Source: Sphingomonas sp. LaA6.9
GTDB lineage: Bacteria; Pseudomonadota; Alphaproteobacteria; Sphingomonadales; Sphingomonadaceae
Length of the DNA: 50,695 nt
Assembly: GCF_022601895.1 (NCBI RefSeq)
Contig: NZ_JAKVIO010000031.1
Location: 1-50,695, forward strand
Direction of reading: 5' to 3'
Shown here piece by piece: positions 43,041 through 50,695 of the stretch. Numbering within the stretch: the first letter of the stretch is position 1; the number at the start of each line of letters is the position of its first letter. The notes under the pieces were generated by a model. The model searched no databases and was not told the origin of the DNA. It saw nothing but the letters and a program-made list of their open reading frames with translations. The position numbers and the translations under genes were made by a program.

Positions 43041-43691
43041 TCAGTTCTGGAGTTTGCGGATAAAGCCGATCAGCCCGGTCTGGCGGCTGCGCTTCAAGCG
43101 CTCCGCCTCAAGGATCGTCTTCACCTTCTGGAAGCAGCTTTCGGCATCGTCGTTGACGAGCACATAGTCATAGCCATCCCAGTGCGCGATCTCGCTCGCC
43201 GCGCGCGCCATGCGCCGTTCGATCACCTCGTTCGTATCGGTCTGACGACCGCGCAAGCGGCGTTCAAGTTCCTCCATCGACGGCGGCAGGATGAACACGC
43301 GCACGACGTCCCCGCCGGCAAGCTGATAGAGCTGCTGCGCGCCCTGCCAGTCGATGTCGAACAGAACGTCGCGGCCCGAGGCAAGGATCGTGTCGACCTG
43401 TGCCTTTGGCGTGCCGTAACGGTGATCGAAGACATGCGCCCATTCGAGGAACTCGTGATCCGAGACCATGCGCTTGAACTCGGGCAGGTCGACGAAGTGA
43501 TAGTCGACGCCATCCTGCTCGCCGGGGCGGATCGGACGCGTCGTCGCCGAAACCGACATGGCGAGCGTGTCGTCCGACGCGAGGAGCTTGCGCGCGATCG
43601 TCGATTTTCCCGCTCCCGAGGGCGAGGAGAGAACGAAGAGGACCCCGCGACGCTTGAAACCGTGCGGGTCGGACTGGATCGGATCGGCCAT
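43041..43691 (-). CDS. gmk: Guanylate kinase
   Basis: A 216-aa guanylate kinase (GMP + ATP to GDP + ADP), essential in nucleotide metabolism. P-loop GAGKST at 26-31, the GMP-binding TTRPIRPGEQDGVDYHFVD, EFLEWAHVFDHRYGTP and the lid ERRLRGRQTD are all intact. It is the strongest sign that core chromosomal DNA has begun here. There is a 45-base divergent gap to the DUF1697 gene. Confidence 0.95.
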   Translation of the reverse strand: MADPIQSDPHGFKRRGVLFVLSSPSGAGKSTIARKLLASDDTLAMSVSATTRPIRPGEQDGVDYHFVDLPEFKRMVSDHEFLEWAHVFDHRYGTPKAQVDTILASGRDVLFDIDWQGAQQLYQLAGGDVVRVFILPPSMEELERRLRGRQTDTNEVIERRMARAASEIAHWDGYDYVLVNDDAESCFQKVKTILEAERLKRSRQTGLIGFIRKLQN

Positions 43692-43736
43692 GCCCGCTAG
43701 TGACGTCTGAAATGGGCGGCGTCAATCGGGGGATGC

Positions 43737-44282
43737 ATGGCCGACTTCGTGGTGCTGCTGAGGGCGATCAATGTCGGCAAGCGTCAGCTTCCCATGGCAG
43801 AGCTGCGAGAGCTCTGTAGCGAGCTGGGCTATGAACGCCCCGAAACCTATATCGCGAGCGGCAATCTGCTGATTGATGCCGACGAAAGCGCGAAAGCCGT
43901 CGCCACCGCGCTGGAAAAGGCGATTGCGGCGCGCTTCGGCTTTGCGGTTGATCTGATCGTCCGCGCCGCAAGCGACTGGACGACCTATCGGGACGCGAAC
44001 CCTTTTGCCGACGATCCTGCCGCGCTCCCCAAACTGGTGCATCTGGCGCTGTCGCGCGATGCGCTCAGGCCAGACGCGGTGGAAGCGCTGCGCCAGCGGG
44101 CGGCCGATGGCGAACGGATCGAAGAAGCGTGCGGGGCGCTGTGGATCGACTTTGGCGCAAGCGGCGTCGCGCGGTCGAAGCTCACTCCCGGCTTTATCGA
44201 TAAGGCTGCGGGATCGCCCGTCACGGCGCGCAACTGGAACACCGTGCTAAGGCTTCAGGAAATGATCGAGGCGCGCTGGTGA
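43737..44282 (+). CDS. DUF1697 family protein
   Basis: A 181-aa protein of the DUF1697 family: FVVLLRAINVGKRQLPMAEL at the N-terminus, RPETYIASGNLLID, and ARNWNTVLRLQEM at the C-terminus. The function is unknown. It overlaps the next gene by 4 nt (GTGA). Confidence 0.9.
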   Translation: MADFVVLLRAINVGKRQLPMAELRELCSELGYERPETYIASGNLLIDADESAKAVATALEKAIAARFGFAVDLIVRAASDWTTYRDANPFADDPAALPKLVHLALSRDALRPDAVEALRQRAADGERIEEACGALWIDFGASGVARSKLTPGFIDKAAGSPVTARNWNTVLRLQEMIEARW

Positions 44283-44857
44283 GCGCCCGCCCTTCGATCG
44301 CAGACATCCGCCCGCGCGACTGGCTGGTCGTCGCGCTTGTCCTCGCCGTAATGGCGGGCGTGCTGTTGTGGGCGGGACGCTCGCCCATCTGTACGTGCGG
44401 CCATGTCGAGCTGTGGCACGGCGCGCTCGATGCGGGCAACAGCCAGCATATCGCCGACTGGTACACGCCCAGCCACATCATCCACGGCTTCCTCTTCTAC
44501 GCGTTCGGCTGGCTCGTGCTGCGATCGCGCCCGCCGGGCGAGCGGCTGATCCTTGCGGTGGTGATCGAGGCGGCGTGGGAGGTGCTCGAGAATTCGCCCA
44601 TCATCATCGATCGTTACCGCGAGGCGACGATTGCACTGGGCTATACGGGCGACAGCGTGATCAATTCGGTCGCCGACGTCGCCTGGATGGCGCTCGGTTT
44701 CGCCTTTGCCCGGCGCGCCCCGATCTGGGTTACGGCAGCACTCGCGATCGGCTTCGAGTTGCTCGCGCTATGGGCGGTGCGCGATAACCTGACGCTCAAC
44801 GTGTTGATGCTTGCGTGGCCGATCGACGCGATCAGGATCTGGCAAGGCGGTGGCTGA
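44279..44857 (+). CDS. DUF2585 membrane protein
   Basis: A 192-aa membrane protein of the alphaproteobacterial DUF2585 family. Signature segments are GRSPICTCGHVELWHG, QHIADWYTPSHIIHGFLFY, EAAWEVLENSPIIIDRYREA and GDSVINSVADV. The conserved Cys-Thr-Cys and His residues face one side, hinting at a metal or redox site, but no activity is known. The GTG start overlaps DUF1697. Confidence 0.9.
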   Translation: MSARPSIADIRPRDWLVVALVLAVMAGVLLWAGRSPICTCGHVELWHGALDAGNSQHIADWYTPSHIIHGFLFYAFGWLVLRSRPPGERLILAVVIEAAWEVLENSPIIIDRYREATIALGYTGDSVINSVADVAWMALGFAFARRAPIWVTAALAIGFELLALWAVRDNLTLNVLMLAWPIDAIRIWQGGG

Positions 44858-44860
44858 GCT

Positions 44861-45088
44861 TCAGCCGGCGGTGACGATCGGGTGATTGATCCGCACACTA
44901 TCCAGCGCCTGCTCGACGCGTGCATTTTCTGCGGCACTGCCCGTCGGCGTGACCGACCAGTTGCAGTGCGGATGCGTCGCGACGCTGTAGACGCGCACGG
45001 CGCCGACGACGCTGCGCCAGCGCCGGCGGTTGCCCGCTTCGCGCGTCAGCATGGTGACGAGAAGGTCCTGAAGGTCGCTGGCTGTCAT
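44861..45088 (-). CDS. Small conserved-looking 75-aa protein
   Basis: A 75-aa soluble protein: MTASDLQDLLVTMLTREAGN, then VVGAVRVYSVATHPHCNWS and a helix AENARVEQALDSVRINHP. It converges with DUF2585 and its ATG overlaps the longest possible start of the divergent LD-carboxypeptidase. It seems real by composition but no function is known to me. Confidence 0.65.
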   Translation of the reverse strand: MTASDLQDLLVTMLTREAGNRRRWRSVVGAVRVYSVATHPHCNWSVTPTGSAAENARVEQALDSVRINHPIVTAG

Positions 45089-45146
45089 GATCGTCCACGC
45101 TGTCGCGCCGAACGCGCAGATTTGCAACGGCCGATCGCGTTCGGTT

Positions 45147-46193
45147 ATGTCGCTCAGAATGCTCGACAGACGAACCGCCATCCACGGTCTGGCCGCAACG
45201 GTTGCTGCGCTTGCCCTGCCATTGTCCCCGGCTTCCGCACAGCCTGTGCGCAGGCCCCCGCGACTGCGACAGGGCGATACAGTCGGCCTGATCGAGCCGG
45301 CGGGCTTTACCGACGACGCGTTCGACCTCGCATTGGTCACGGATGCGGTGACCGCGATGGGACTGGTTCCCAAGCCCGCCAGGCATCTGGCGGGGCGTCA
45401 TGGCTATCTGGCCGGTACCGACGCCGAGCGCGCCGCCGACGTCAACGCGATGTATGCCGACGACAGCGTGCGTGCGGTCTTCGCGGTACGCGGCGGATGG
45501 GGATGCGCACGCATCCTGCCCCTGCTCGACTTCAACCTCATCCGCGCCAATCCGAAGCTGCTGGTGGGGTTCAGCGACATCACCGCGCTCCATCTGGCCT
45601 TTGCCGCGCGCGCGGGCTTCACGACCATCCATGGCCCGAACGCTGCAAGCTCCTGGGGCAAACAGTCATGGGACTGGTTCCGCAGCCTCGTCTTCGCGGG
45701 CGAGACCCCCATTTATCGCAATCCCGAAGCGACCGAGGACCGCCTCGTGCCGCGCAGCGGGCTCATCCGCACCTTCCGTCCGGGCAAGGCGGCCGGCCAG
45801 CTCCTCGGCGGCAACCTGACCGTGCTCGCGGCATTGATGGGGACCCCCTATCTGCCCGATTTCGATGGCGCGATCCTGTTCCTCGAGGATGTCGACGAGG
45901 CCGAGTACCGCATCGACCGGATGCTGACCCAGCTTGCGCTGGCGGGTGTGCTCGGCCGCGTGGCGGGCGTCGTGTTCGGCCAGTGCACCGATTGCCGCGC
46001 CAAGGGCCCCTCCTATGGCGGCTTCACCTTGTCCGAAGTGCTCAATCATCATCTGGCGCCGCTGGGCGTGCCGGCATTTCAGGGCGCGATGATCGGCCAC
46101 ATCGCCAACCAGTTCAGCATTCCCGTGGGCGCGCGCGCCGAGATCGACGCGGAGGCGGGAACGATCCGCATCCTCGAGCCCGTCGTCGCCTGA
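45147..46193 (+). CDS. LD-carboxypeptidase family protein with Tat-like signal
   Basis: A 348-aa member of the S66 LD-carboxypeptidase/MccF family, which removes the terminal D-Ala from peptidoglycan tetrapeptides. An N-terminal DRRTAIHGLAATVAALALPL followed by ASAQ looks like a twin-arginine or Sec signal peptide, so the enzyme is exported. Family motifs: GDTVGLIEPAG, VRGGWGCARILP, VGFSDITALHLAF (which I recall carries the nucleophilic Ser), a Glu in the later GNL segment and the His in MIGHIANQFSIP. ATG 45147 is chosen; 45087 and 45159 are alternatives and none has a good ribosome site. Confidence 0.85.
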   Translation: MSLRMLDRRTAIHGLAATVAALALPLSPASAQPVRRPPRLRQGDTVGLIEPAGFTDDAFDLALVTDAVTAMGLVPKPARHLAGRHGYLAGTDAERAADVNAMYADDSVRAVFAVRGGWGCARILPLLDFNLIRANPKLLVGFSDITALHLAFAARAGFTTIHGPNAASSWGKQSWDWFRSLVFAGETPIYRNPEATEDRLVPRSGLIRTFRPGKAAGQLLGGNLTVLAALMGTPYLPDFDGAILFLEDVDEAEYRIDRMLTQLALAGVLGRVAGVVFGQCTDCRAKGPSYGGFTLSEVLNHHLAPLGVPAFQGAMIGHIANQFSIPVGARAEIDAEAGTIRILEPVVA

Positions 46194-46241
46194 AGCATGT
46201 GCTAGCATATCCCGACAGGACCGCGCTAAGCTCTCGCAATC

Positions 46242-47204
46242 ATGGCACATAACCACGCGGATCACGCGCACGACCATCACCGCGATCACGGCCATGCGCA
46301 TGGGCACAGCCACGGCCATTCGCACGCGCCCGCCGATTTCGGACGCGCCTTCGCGATCGGGATCACGCTCAACCTGCTGTTCGTGATGGTCGAGGCCGGC
46401 GCGGGATTCCTGACGGGCTCGATGGCGCTGCTTGCGGACGCGGGGCACAACATGTCCGATGTGCTCGGGCTGGTCGTTGCGTGGGGCGGCGCGACGCTCG
46501 CCAAGCGCCCCCCGTCGCGACGCTTCACTTACGGGCTGCGCGGTTCGACGATATTGGCGGCGATGCTCAACGCGCTGTTCCTGCTCGTCGCGATCGGCGC
46601 GATCGCGCTCGAGGCCGTGCAGCGTTTCGCAAATCCCCAGCCCGTTCATGGCGGCACGGTCATCATCGTCGCGCTGATCGGGATCGCGGTCAATGCGGGC
46701 ACCGCGATGCTGTTCATGCGCGGGCGCGACCACGACCTCAACATCCGCGGCGCCTATCTCCACATGGCGGCGGATGCGGGGGTTTCGACGGGGGTGGTGA
46801 TCGCGGGACTGCTGATCCTGTGGACTGGTGCGCTGTGGATCGACCCGCTGGTGAGTCTGCTCATCGCCGCGGTGATCTTCTGGAGCACATGGGGGCTGCT
46901 CAATGACTCGGTCGCGATGTCGCTCGCGGGCGTGCCGAGCAATATCGACCGCGACAAGGTCGAGGTCGAGCTGCTGATCTCCCCGGGGGTGAGGAAGGTG
47001 CATGACCTCCACATCTGGCCGATGAGCACCACCGATATCGCGCTGACCGCACACCTCATCATGCCCGGCGGGCATCCGGGCGACGCCTTCCTCGAGGATG
47101 TGCGGAGGCGACTCGAACAGAAGTTCCGCATCCACCACGTCACGCTGCAGATCGAGACCGGAAGCGAGGCTCCCTGCCGCATGGAGGGCGCAGGCTGCGC
47201 CTGA
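46242..47204 (+). CDS. Cation diffusion facilitator (Zn/Co/Cd efflux)
   Basis: A 320-aa CDF-family inner-membrane proton antiporter. The first 30 residues contain 13 His, a metal-binding tail. TM motifs ADAGHNMSDVLG (TM2, His/Asp metal site) and YLHMAADAG (TM5) are the Zn-type ligands. The cytoplasmic domain includes VRKVHDLHIWPMSTTDIALT and ends with a Cys-containing tail (PCRMEGAGC). It is CzcD/DmeF-like. Exact metal preference is not determined by sequence. It stands 48 bases after the LD-carboxypeptidase gene. Confidence 0.92.
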   Translation: MAHNHADHAHDHHRDHGHAHGHSHGHSHAPADFGRAFAIGITLNLLFVMVEAGAGFLTGSMALLADAGHNMSDVLGLVVAWGGATLAKRPPSRRFTYGLRGSTILAAMLNALFLLVAIGAIALEAVQRFANPQPVHGGTVIIVALIGIAVNAGTAMLFMRGRDHDLNIRGAYLHMAADAGVSTGVVIAGLLILWTGALWIDPLVSLLIAAVIFWSTWGLLNDSVAMSLAGVPSNIDRDKVEVELLISPGVRKVHDLHIWPMSTTDIALTAHLIMPGGHPGDAFLEDVRRRLEQKFRIHHVTLQIETGSEAPCRMEGAGCA

Positions 47205-47210
47205 GGCGGA

Positions 47211-47762
47211 TCAGCTGGTCCCGGAGGCGCTGCGCATATTGCCGATCATCGTGCGCACATCCCTCGGGCGCGTGAGCAGCGCACCGGGGCTGTTGAACGC
47301 CTTGAGCTTGCCGTCGTCCCAGATCCCGACCTCAATCCGCTGGGTCGCGGGATCGGCAAGCATATAGGCGGCGTCGGAGCCCCCCTCATGCGGCTTGTTG
47401 CCCGTCACGAAGAACACGCCGCCTTCCTTGCTCAAGGGCCCCGACACCTGCACGCGCTCGACGAAATCGTCATAATCGTCCTTGAGCAGCGCCTTCATCG
47501 GCGCGACCAGCACGCTATTGTCCCATAGTTTCAGGTCGCGCGGATATTTGCCCACCGCCGAATCGAGCGCAGCCCAGCTACTGACATCTACGGGTGTCGC
47601 GACATTGGAGGCGTCGACCGCATTGGCAGCCGCAGCTTCGGCCGCATTGGCCCCGGCCACCGCGTCGTTCGCCGCTGCGACAGCGGCGTTGTCCGCGGGC
47701 TGCTTGCTGCACGCAGCAAGGCTCAGCGCGAGAGCAAGACCGATAAGAGGGGTATGATTCAT
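47211..47762 (-). CDS. Lipoprotein of unknown function
   Basis: A 183-aa lipoprotein: signal peptide with lipobox LAAC, Cys18 lipidated. A low-complexity Ala/Asn-rich linker (about residues 25-57) leads to a globular domain containing YPRDLKLWDNSVLVAPMKAL and GGVFFVTGNKPHEGG. The +2 residue after Cys is Ser, which usually means outer-membrane sorting. Its 3' end converges with the metal-exporter gene 6 bases away. No domain name known to me. Confidence 0.75.
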   Translation of the reverse strand: MNHTPLIGLALALSLAACSKQPADNAAVAAANDAVAGANAAEAAAANAVDASNVATPVDVSSWAALDSAVGKYPRDLKLWDNSVLVAPMKALLKDDYDDFVERVQVSGPLSKEGGVFFVTGNKPHEGGSDAAYMLADPATQRIEVGIWDDGKLKAFNSPGALLTRPRDVRTMIGNMRSASGTS

Positions 47763-47851
47763 CACGCGTCCTCCAGCTGGTTGATCACAGCGAAACCCAC
47801 CGGCCCTTTCGGGCGACGGCCGTCAACGGGGAAGAGTCCGCCCCTAAGCGT

Positions 47852-48040
47852 TCAGCGCGCGCGGCGGCGGTCGAGCATCTTCTTGGCGACATAGGCGCCG
47901 CCGAGCGCAAGGCCGAGCGGCCCGAGCCGCCGCATCCCGCCCGCGGCCGCAGCACCGAGCACCGCGCCCTTTAGCCCGCGCCCGCCTTCGCGCCGCTCGA
48001 TCTCGCCACCCACCAGCGCGCCGATTATCTTGCCGATCAT
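47852..48040 (-). CDS. Small 62-aa protein, glycine/alanine-rich
   Basis: A 62-aa protein beginning MIGKIIGALVGGEIERREGG and ending YVAKKMLDRRRAR, with a hydrophobic, glycine-rich centre that could span the membrane or pack against it. ATG 48040 has a textbook AGGAG site. It lies 25 nt downstream of fumC on the same strand. Similar short proteins are common in sphingomonads; the function is unknown. Confidence 0.75.
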   Translation of the reverse strand: MIGKIIGALVGGEIERREGGRGLKGAVLGAAAAGGMRRLGPLGLALGGAYVAKKMLDRRRAR

Positions 48041-48065
48041 CTCTTTATCTCCTGTTTCCAGTGGC

Positions 48066-49457
<1,392 letters not shown>

Positions 49458-49540
49458 CTCACACTCCCGTCATGCCAGTGCAGACCGGTATCTATGTGGG
49501 ATGGCAGGGAGTTTCCAGCGCCGCCCGGCGCTGAACGCGA

Positions 49541-50023
49541 TTATTTCTTGCGGCTGAAATCGACTGCGACGACGTTGGAACCGTCCTCGATCGGTTCGGC
49601 CGTCGGGCGGTCATTGCCGGGCTCGTCATGCGGTTCCGGCTCGGCATCATCGCCCTGCGCCTGGAACTGGAGCGCGAAATTGACCGCGGGATCGACGAAG
49701 CCCGTCACCGCCGCGAAGGGGATAACGAGCCTGGCGGGCACCTGGTTGAAGCTCAGACCCACCTCGAAGCCGTCCTCACCCACCTTCAGATCCCAGAACT
49801 TGTTCTGGAGCACGATCGTCATCTCGTCGGGGAAGCGTTCGGTCAGGTGCTTCGGGATATCGACACCCGGCGCAGCTGTCTTGAAAGTGATGTAGAAATG
49901 ATGCTCGCCGGGAAGTCCGCCCGTGTGCTCGACCTCTCCGAGCACGCGGCCGACCACGGCGCGGAGCGCCTCCTGGACGATCTCGTCATAGGGAATCAGG
50001 CTGTCGGGCGTATCGTCGCTCAT
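49541..50023 (-). CDS. sspB: SspB family protein, ClpXP adaptor
   Basis: A 160-aa alphaproteobacterial SspB, which delivers ssrA-tagged proteins to ClpXP. The N-terminal LIPYDEIVQEALRAVVGRVL helix, HHFYITFKTAAPGVDIP, and FWDLKVGEDGFEVGLSFNQVP strands are conserved, followed by an acidic, Pro-rich linker and the C-terminal ClpX-binding tail (VVAVDFSRKK). ATG 50023 is chosen; the longer frame overlaps the divergent hisB promoter. Confidence 0.92.
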   Translation of the reverse strand: MSDDTPDSLIPYDEIVQEALRAVVGRVLGEVEHTGGLPGEHHFYITFKTAAPGVDIPKHLTERFPDEMTIVLQNKFWDLKVGEDGFEVGLSFNQVPARLVIPFAAVTGFVDPAVNFALQFQAQGDDAEPEPHDEPGNDRPTAEPIEDGSNVVAVDFSRKK

Positions 50024-50099
50024 GGCGCCTTGGTGAACGCTGACGCTCGCCCGGTCAAGAGATTGCGCCATCGGCGAAGCACGCTTATGGGGGCGGATC

Positions 50100-50695
50100 A
50101 TGCGCACAGCCACCATCCGCCGCGAAACCAAAGAGACCTCGATCGAGGTCGCACTGAACCTGGACGGAACCGGGTTCTACGAAGTGTCGACGGGAATCGG
50201 CTTTCTCGATCATATGCTTGAGCAGCTCTCGCGCCATTCGCTGATCGATCTGCGCGTCAAGGCGGTGGGCGACCTGCACATCGACCAGCACCACACCACC
50301 GAGGACGCGGGAATCGCGATCGGCGAGGCGATTTCGCAAGCGCTGGGCGACCGGCGCGGAATCACGCGCTACGGCACCGCCTATGCGCCGATGGACGAGA
50401 CGCTCACCCGCTGCGCGATCGATATTTCGGGCCGCCCCTTCCTCGTCTGGAAGGCCGAATTCAGCCAGCCGCGCCTCGGCGAGATGGACACGGAGCTGTT
50501 CGAGCACTGGTTCCACAGCTTTGCGGGGGCGGCGGGAATCACGCTGCATCTCGAATGCCTTTACGGGCGCAACAATCACCATATCGTCGAAAGCAGCTTC
50601 AAGGCGCTTGCGCGCGCGCTGCGCCAGGCCGTCGAGATCGATCCGCGCAAGGCCGATTCGATTCCCTCGACGAAGGGAACGCTGGGCGGTGGCTG
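50100..50695 (+). CDS. hisB: Imidazoleglycerol-phosphate dehydratase (stop codon cut by window end)
   Basis: The reading frame from ATG 50100 gives 198 codons, then TG, so only the last base of a presumed TGA is missing. Motifs: [34 protein letters not shown] (metal His cluster), [16 protein letters not shown] and [17 protein letters not shown]. It catalyses the sixth step of histidine synthesis. It is divergent from sspB and probably begins a his operon beyond the window. Confidence 0.95.
   Translation, partial: MRTATIRRETKETSIEVALNLDGTGFYEVSTGIGFLDHMLEQLSRHSLIDLRVKAVGDLHIDQHHTTEDAGIAIGEAISQALGDRRGITRYGTAYAPMDETLTRCAIDISGRPFLVWKAEFSQPRLGEMDTELFEHWFHSFAGAAGITLHLECLYGRNNHHIVESSFKALARALRQAVEIDPRKADSIPSTKGTLGGG

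Noticed and set aside
45666-47138. 490-codon minus-strand frame opposite LD-carboxypeptidase and the CDF exporter
   Set aside because: Shadow frame of two well-supported genes.

Overview
The window is about 50.7 kb of GC-rich DNA from an alphaproteobacterium, most likely a sphingomonad (Sphingomonadaceae). The evidence is the gene content: a TonB-dependent receptor next to catabolic genes, many short-chain dehydrogenases, an alphaproteobacterial SspB, a DUF2585 protein, and a mannonate dehydratase whose length and residue numbering match the Novosphingobium enzyme. Genus and family were inferred from remembered homologues, not from a search.

Layout. (1) 1-5.4 kb: small stress-type genes (PRC-barrel, hemerythrin, YdaD/GSP39-like SDR, four tiny helical proteins, a basic 'plasmid stabilization'-type protein, CinA). 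Two genes here are visibly damaged: the SDR has lost its N-terminal extension to a probable 2-nt deletion, and a small membrane-protein gene (2911-3555) carries several frameshifts and a stop. (2) 5.9-7.4 kb: a secreted serine beta-lactamase/esterase-family protein. (3) 12.05-8.0 kb (minus): operon of a phytoene-desaturase-like FAD oxidoreductase, a nitrilase-superfamily amidase, an unknown 94-aa one-TM protein and a 2-keto-3-deoxygluconate-type sugar kinase. (4) 12.2-20.5 kb (plus): an SDR, a DUF819 membrane protein, and then a tightly overlapping iac-like operon (amidase, acyl-CoA-dehydrogenase-like flavin monooxygenase, IacB, SnoaL-like protein, Rieske dioxygenase alpha and beta, SDR) resembling indole-3-acetic acid (IAA) catabolic clusters. 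(5) 26.8-20.5 kb (minus): a complete catechol ortho-cleavage operon (catB-catC-catA-pcaD-flavin reductase-pcaI-pcaJ-pcaF), with the flavin reductase (iacG candidate) embedded in it. (6) 27.3-33.7 kb: mannonate dehydratase (manD), a divergent LysR regulator, and an operon for a TPP-dependent decarboxylase-like enzyme, a HisC-like aminotransferase and an aldehyde dehydrogenase, which could turn an amino acid or 2-oxo acid into the arylacetic acid. (7) 34-37.7 kb: TonB-dependent receptor and a ferredoxin-reductase-like flavoprotein. (8) 37.9-39.6 kb: a hipBA toxin-antitoxin pair behind four tandem operators spaced exactly 27 bp apart. (9) 39.9 kb: a tRNA-3'-end-like fragment at what looks like the border between accessory and core DNA. 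(10) 40-50.7 kb: core-type genes including gmk, a CDF metal exporter, LD-carboxypeptidase, fumC, sspB and hisB.

How the genes could work together (inference): a small aromatic is taken up through the TonB receptor; the TPP-enzyme/aminotransferase/aldehyde dehydrogenase operon makes IAA or an analogue; amidases release it from conjugates; the iac-like operon with its flavin reductase oxidises it to catechol; and catABC-pcaDIJF carries catechol to succinyl-CoA and acetyl-CoA. A manD/kdgK pair for sugar acids is interleaved with this and is not explained by the aromatic route. No rRNA, complete tRNA, CRISPR array, transposase or integrase was seen.
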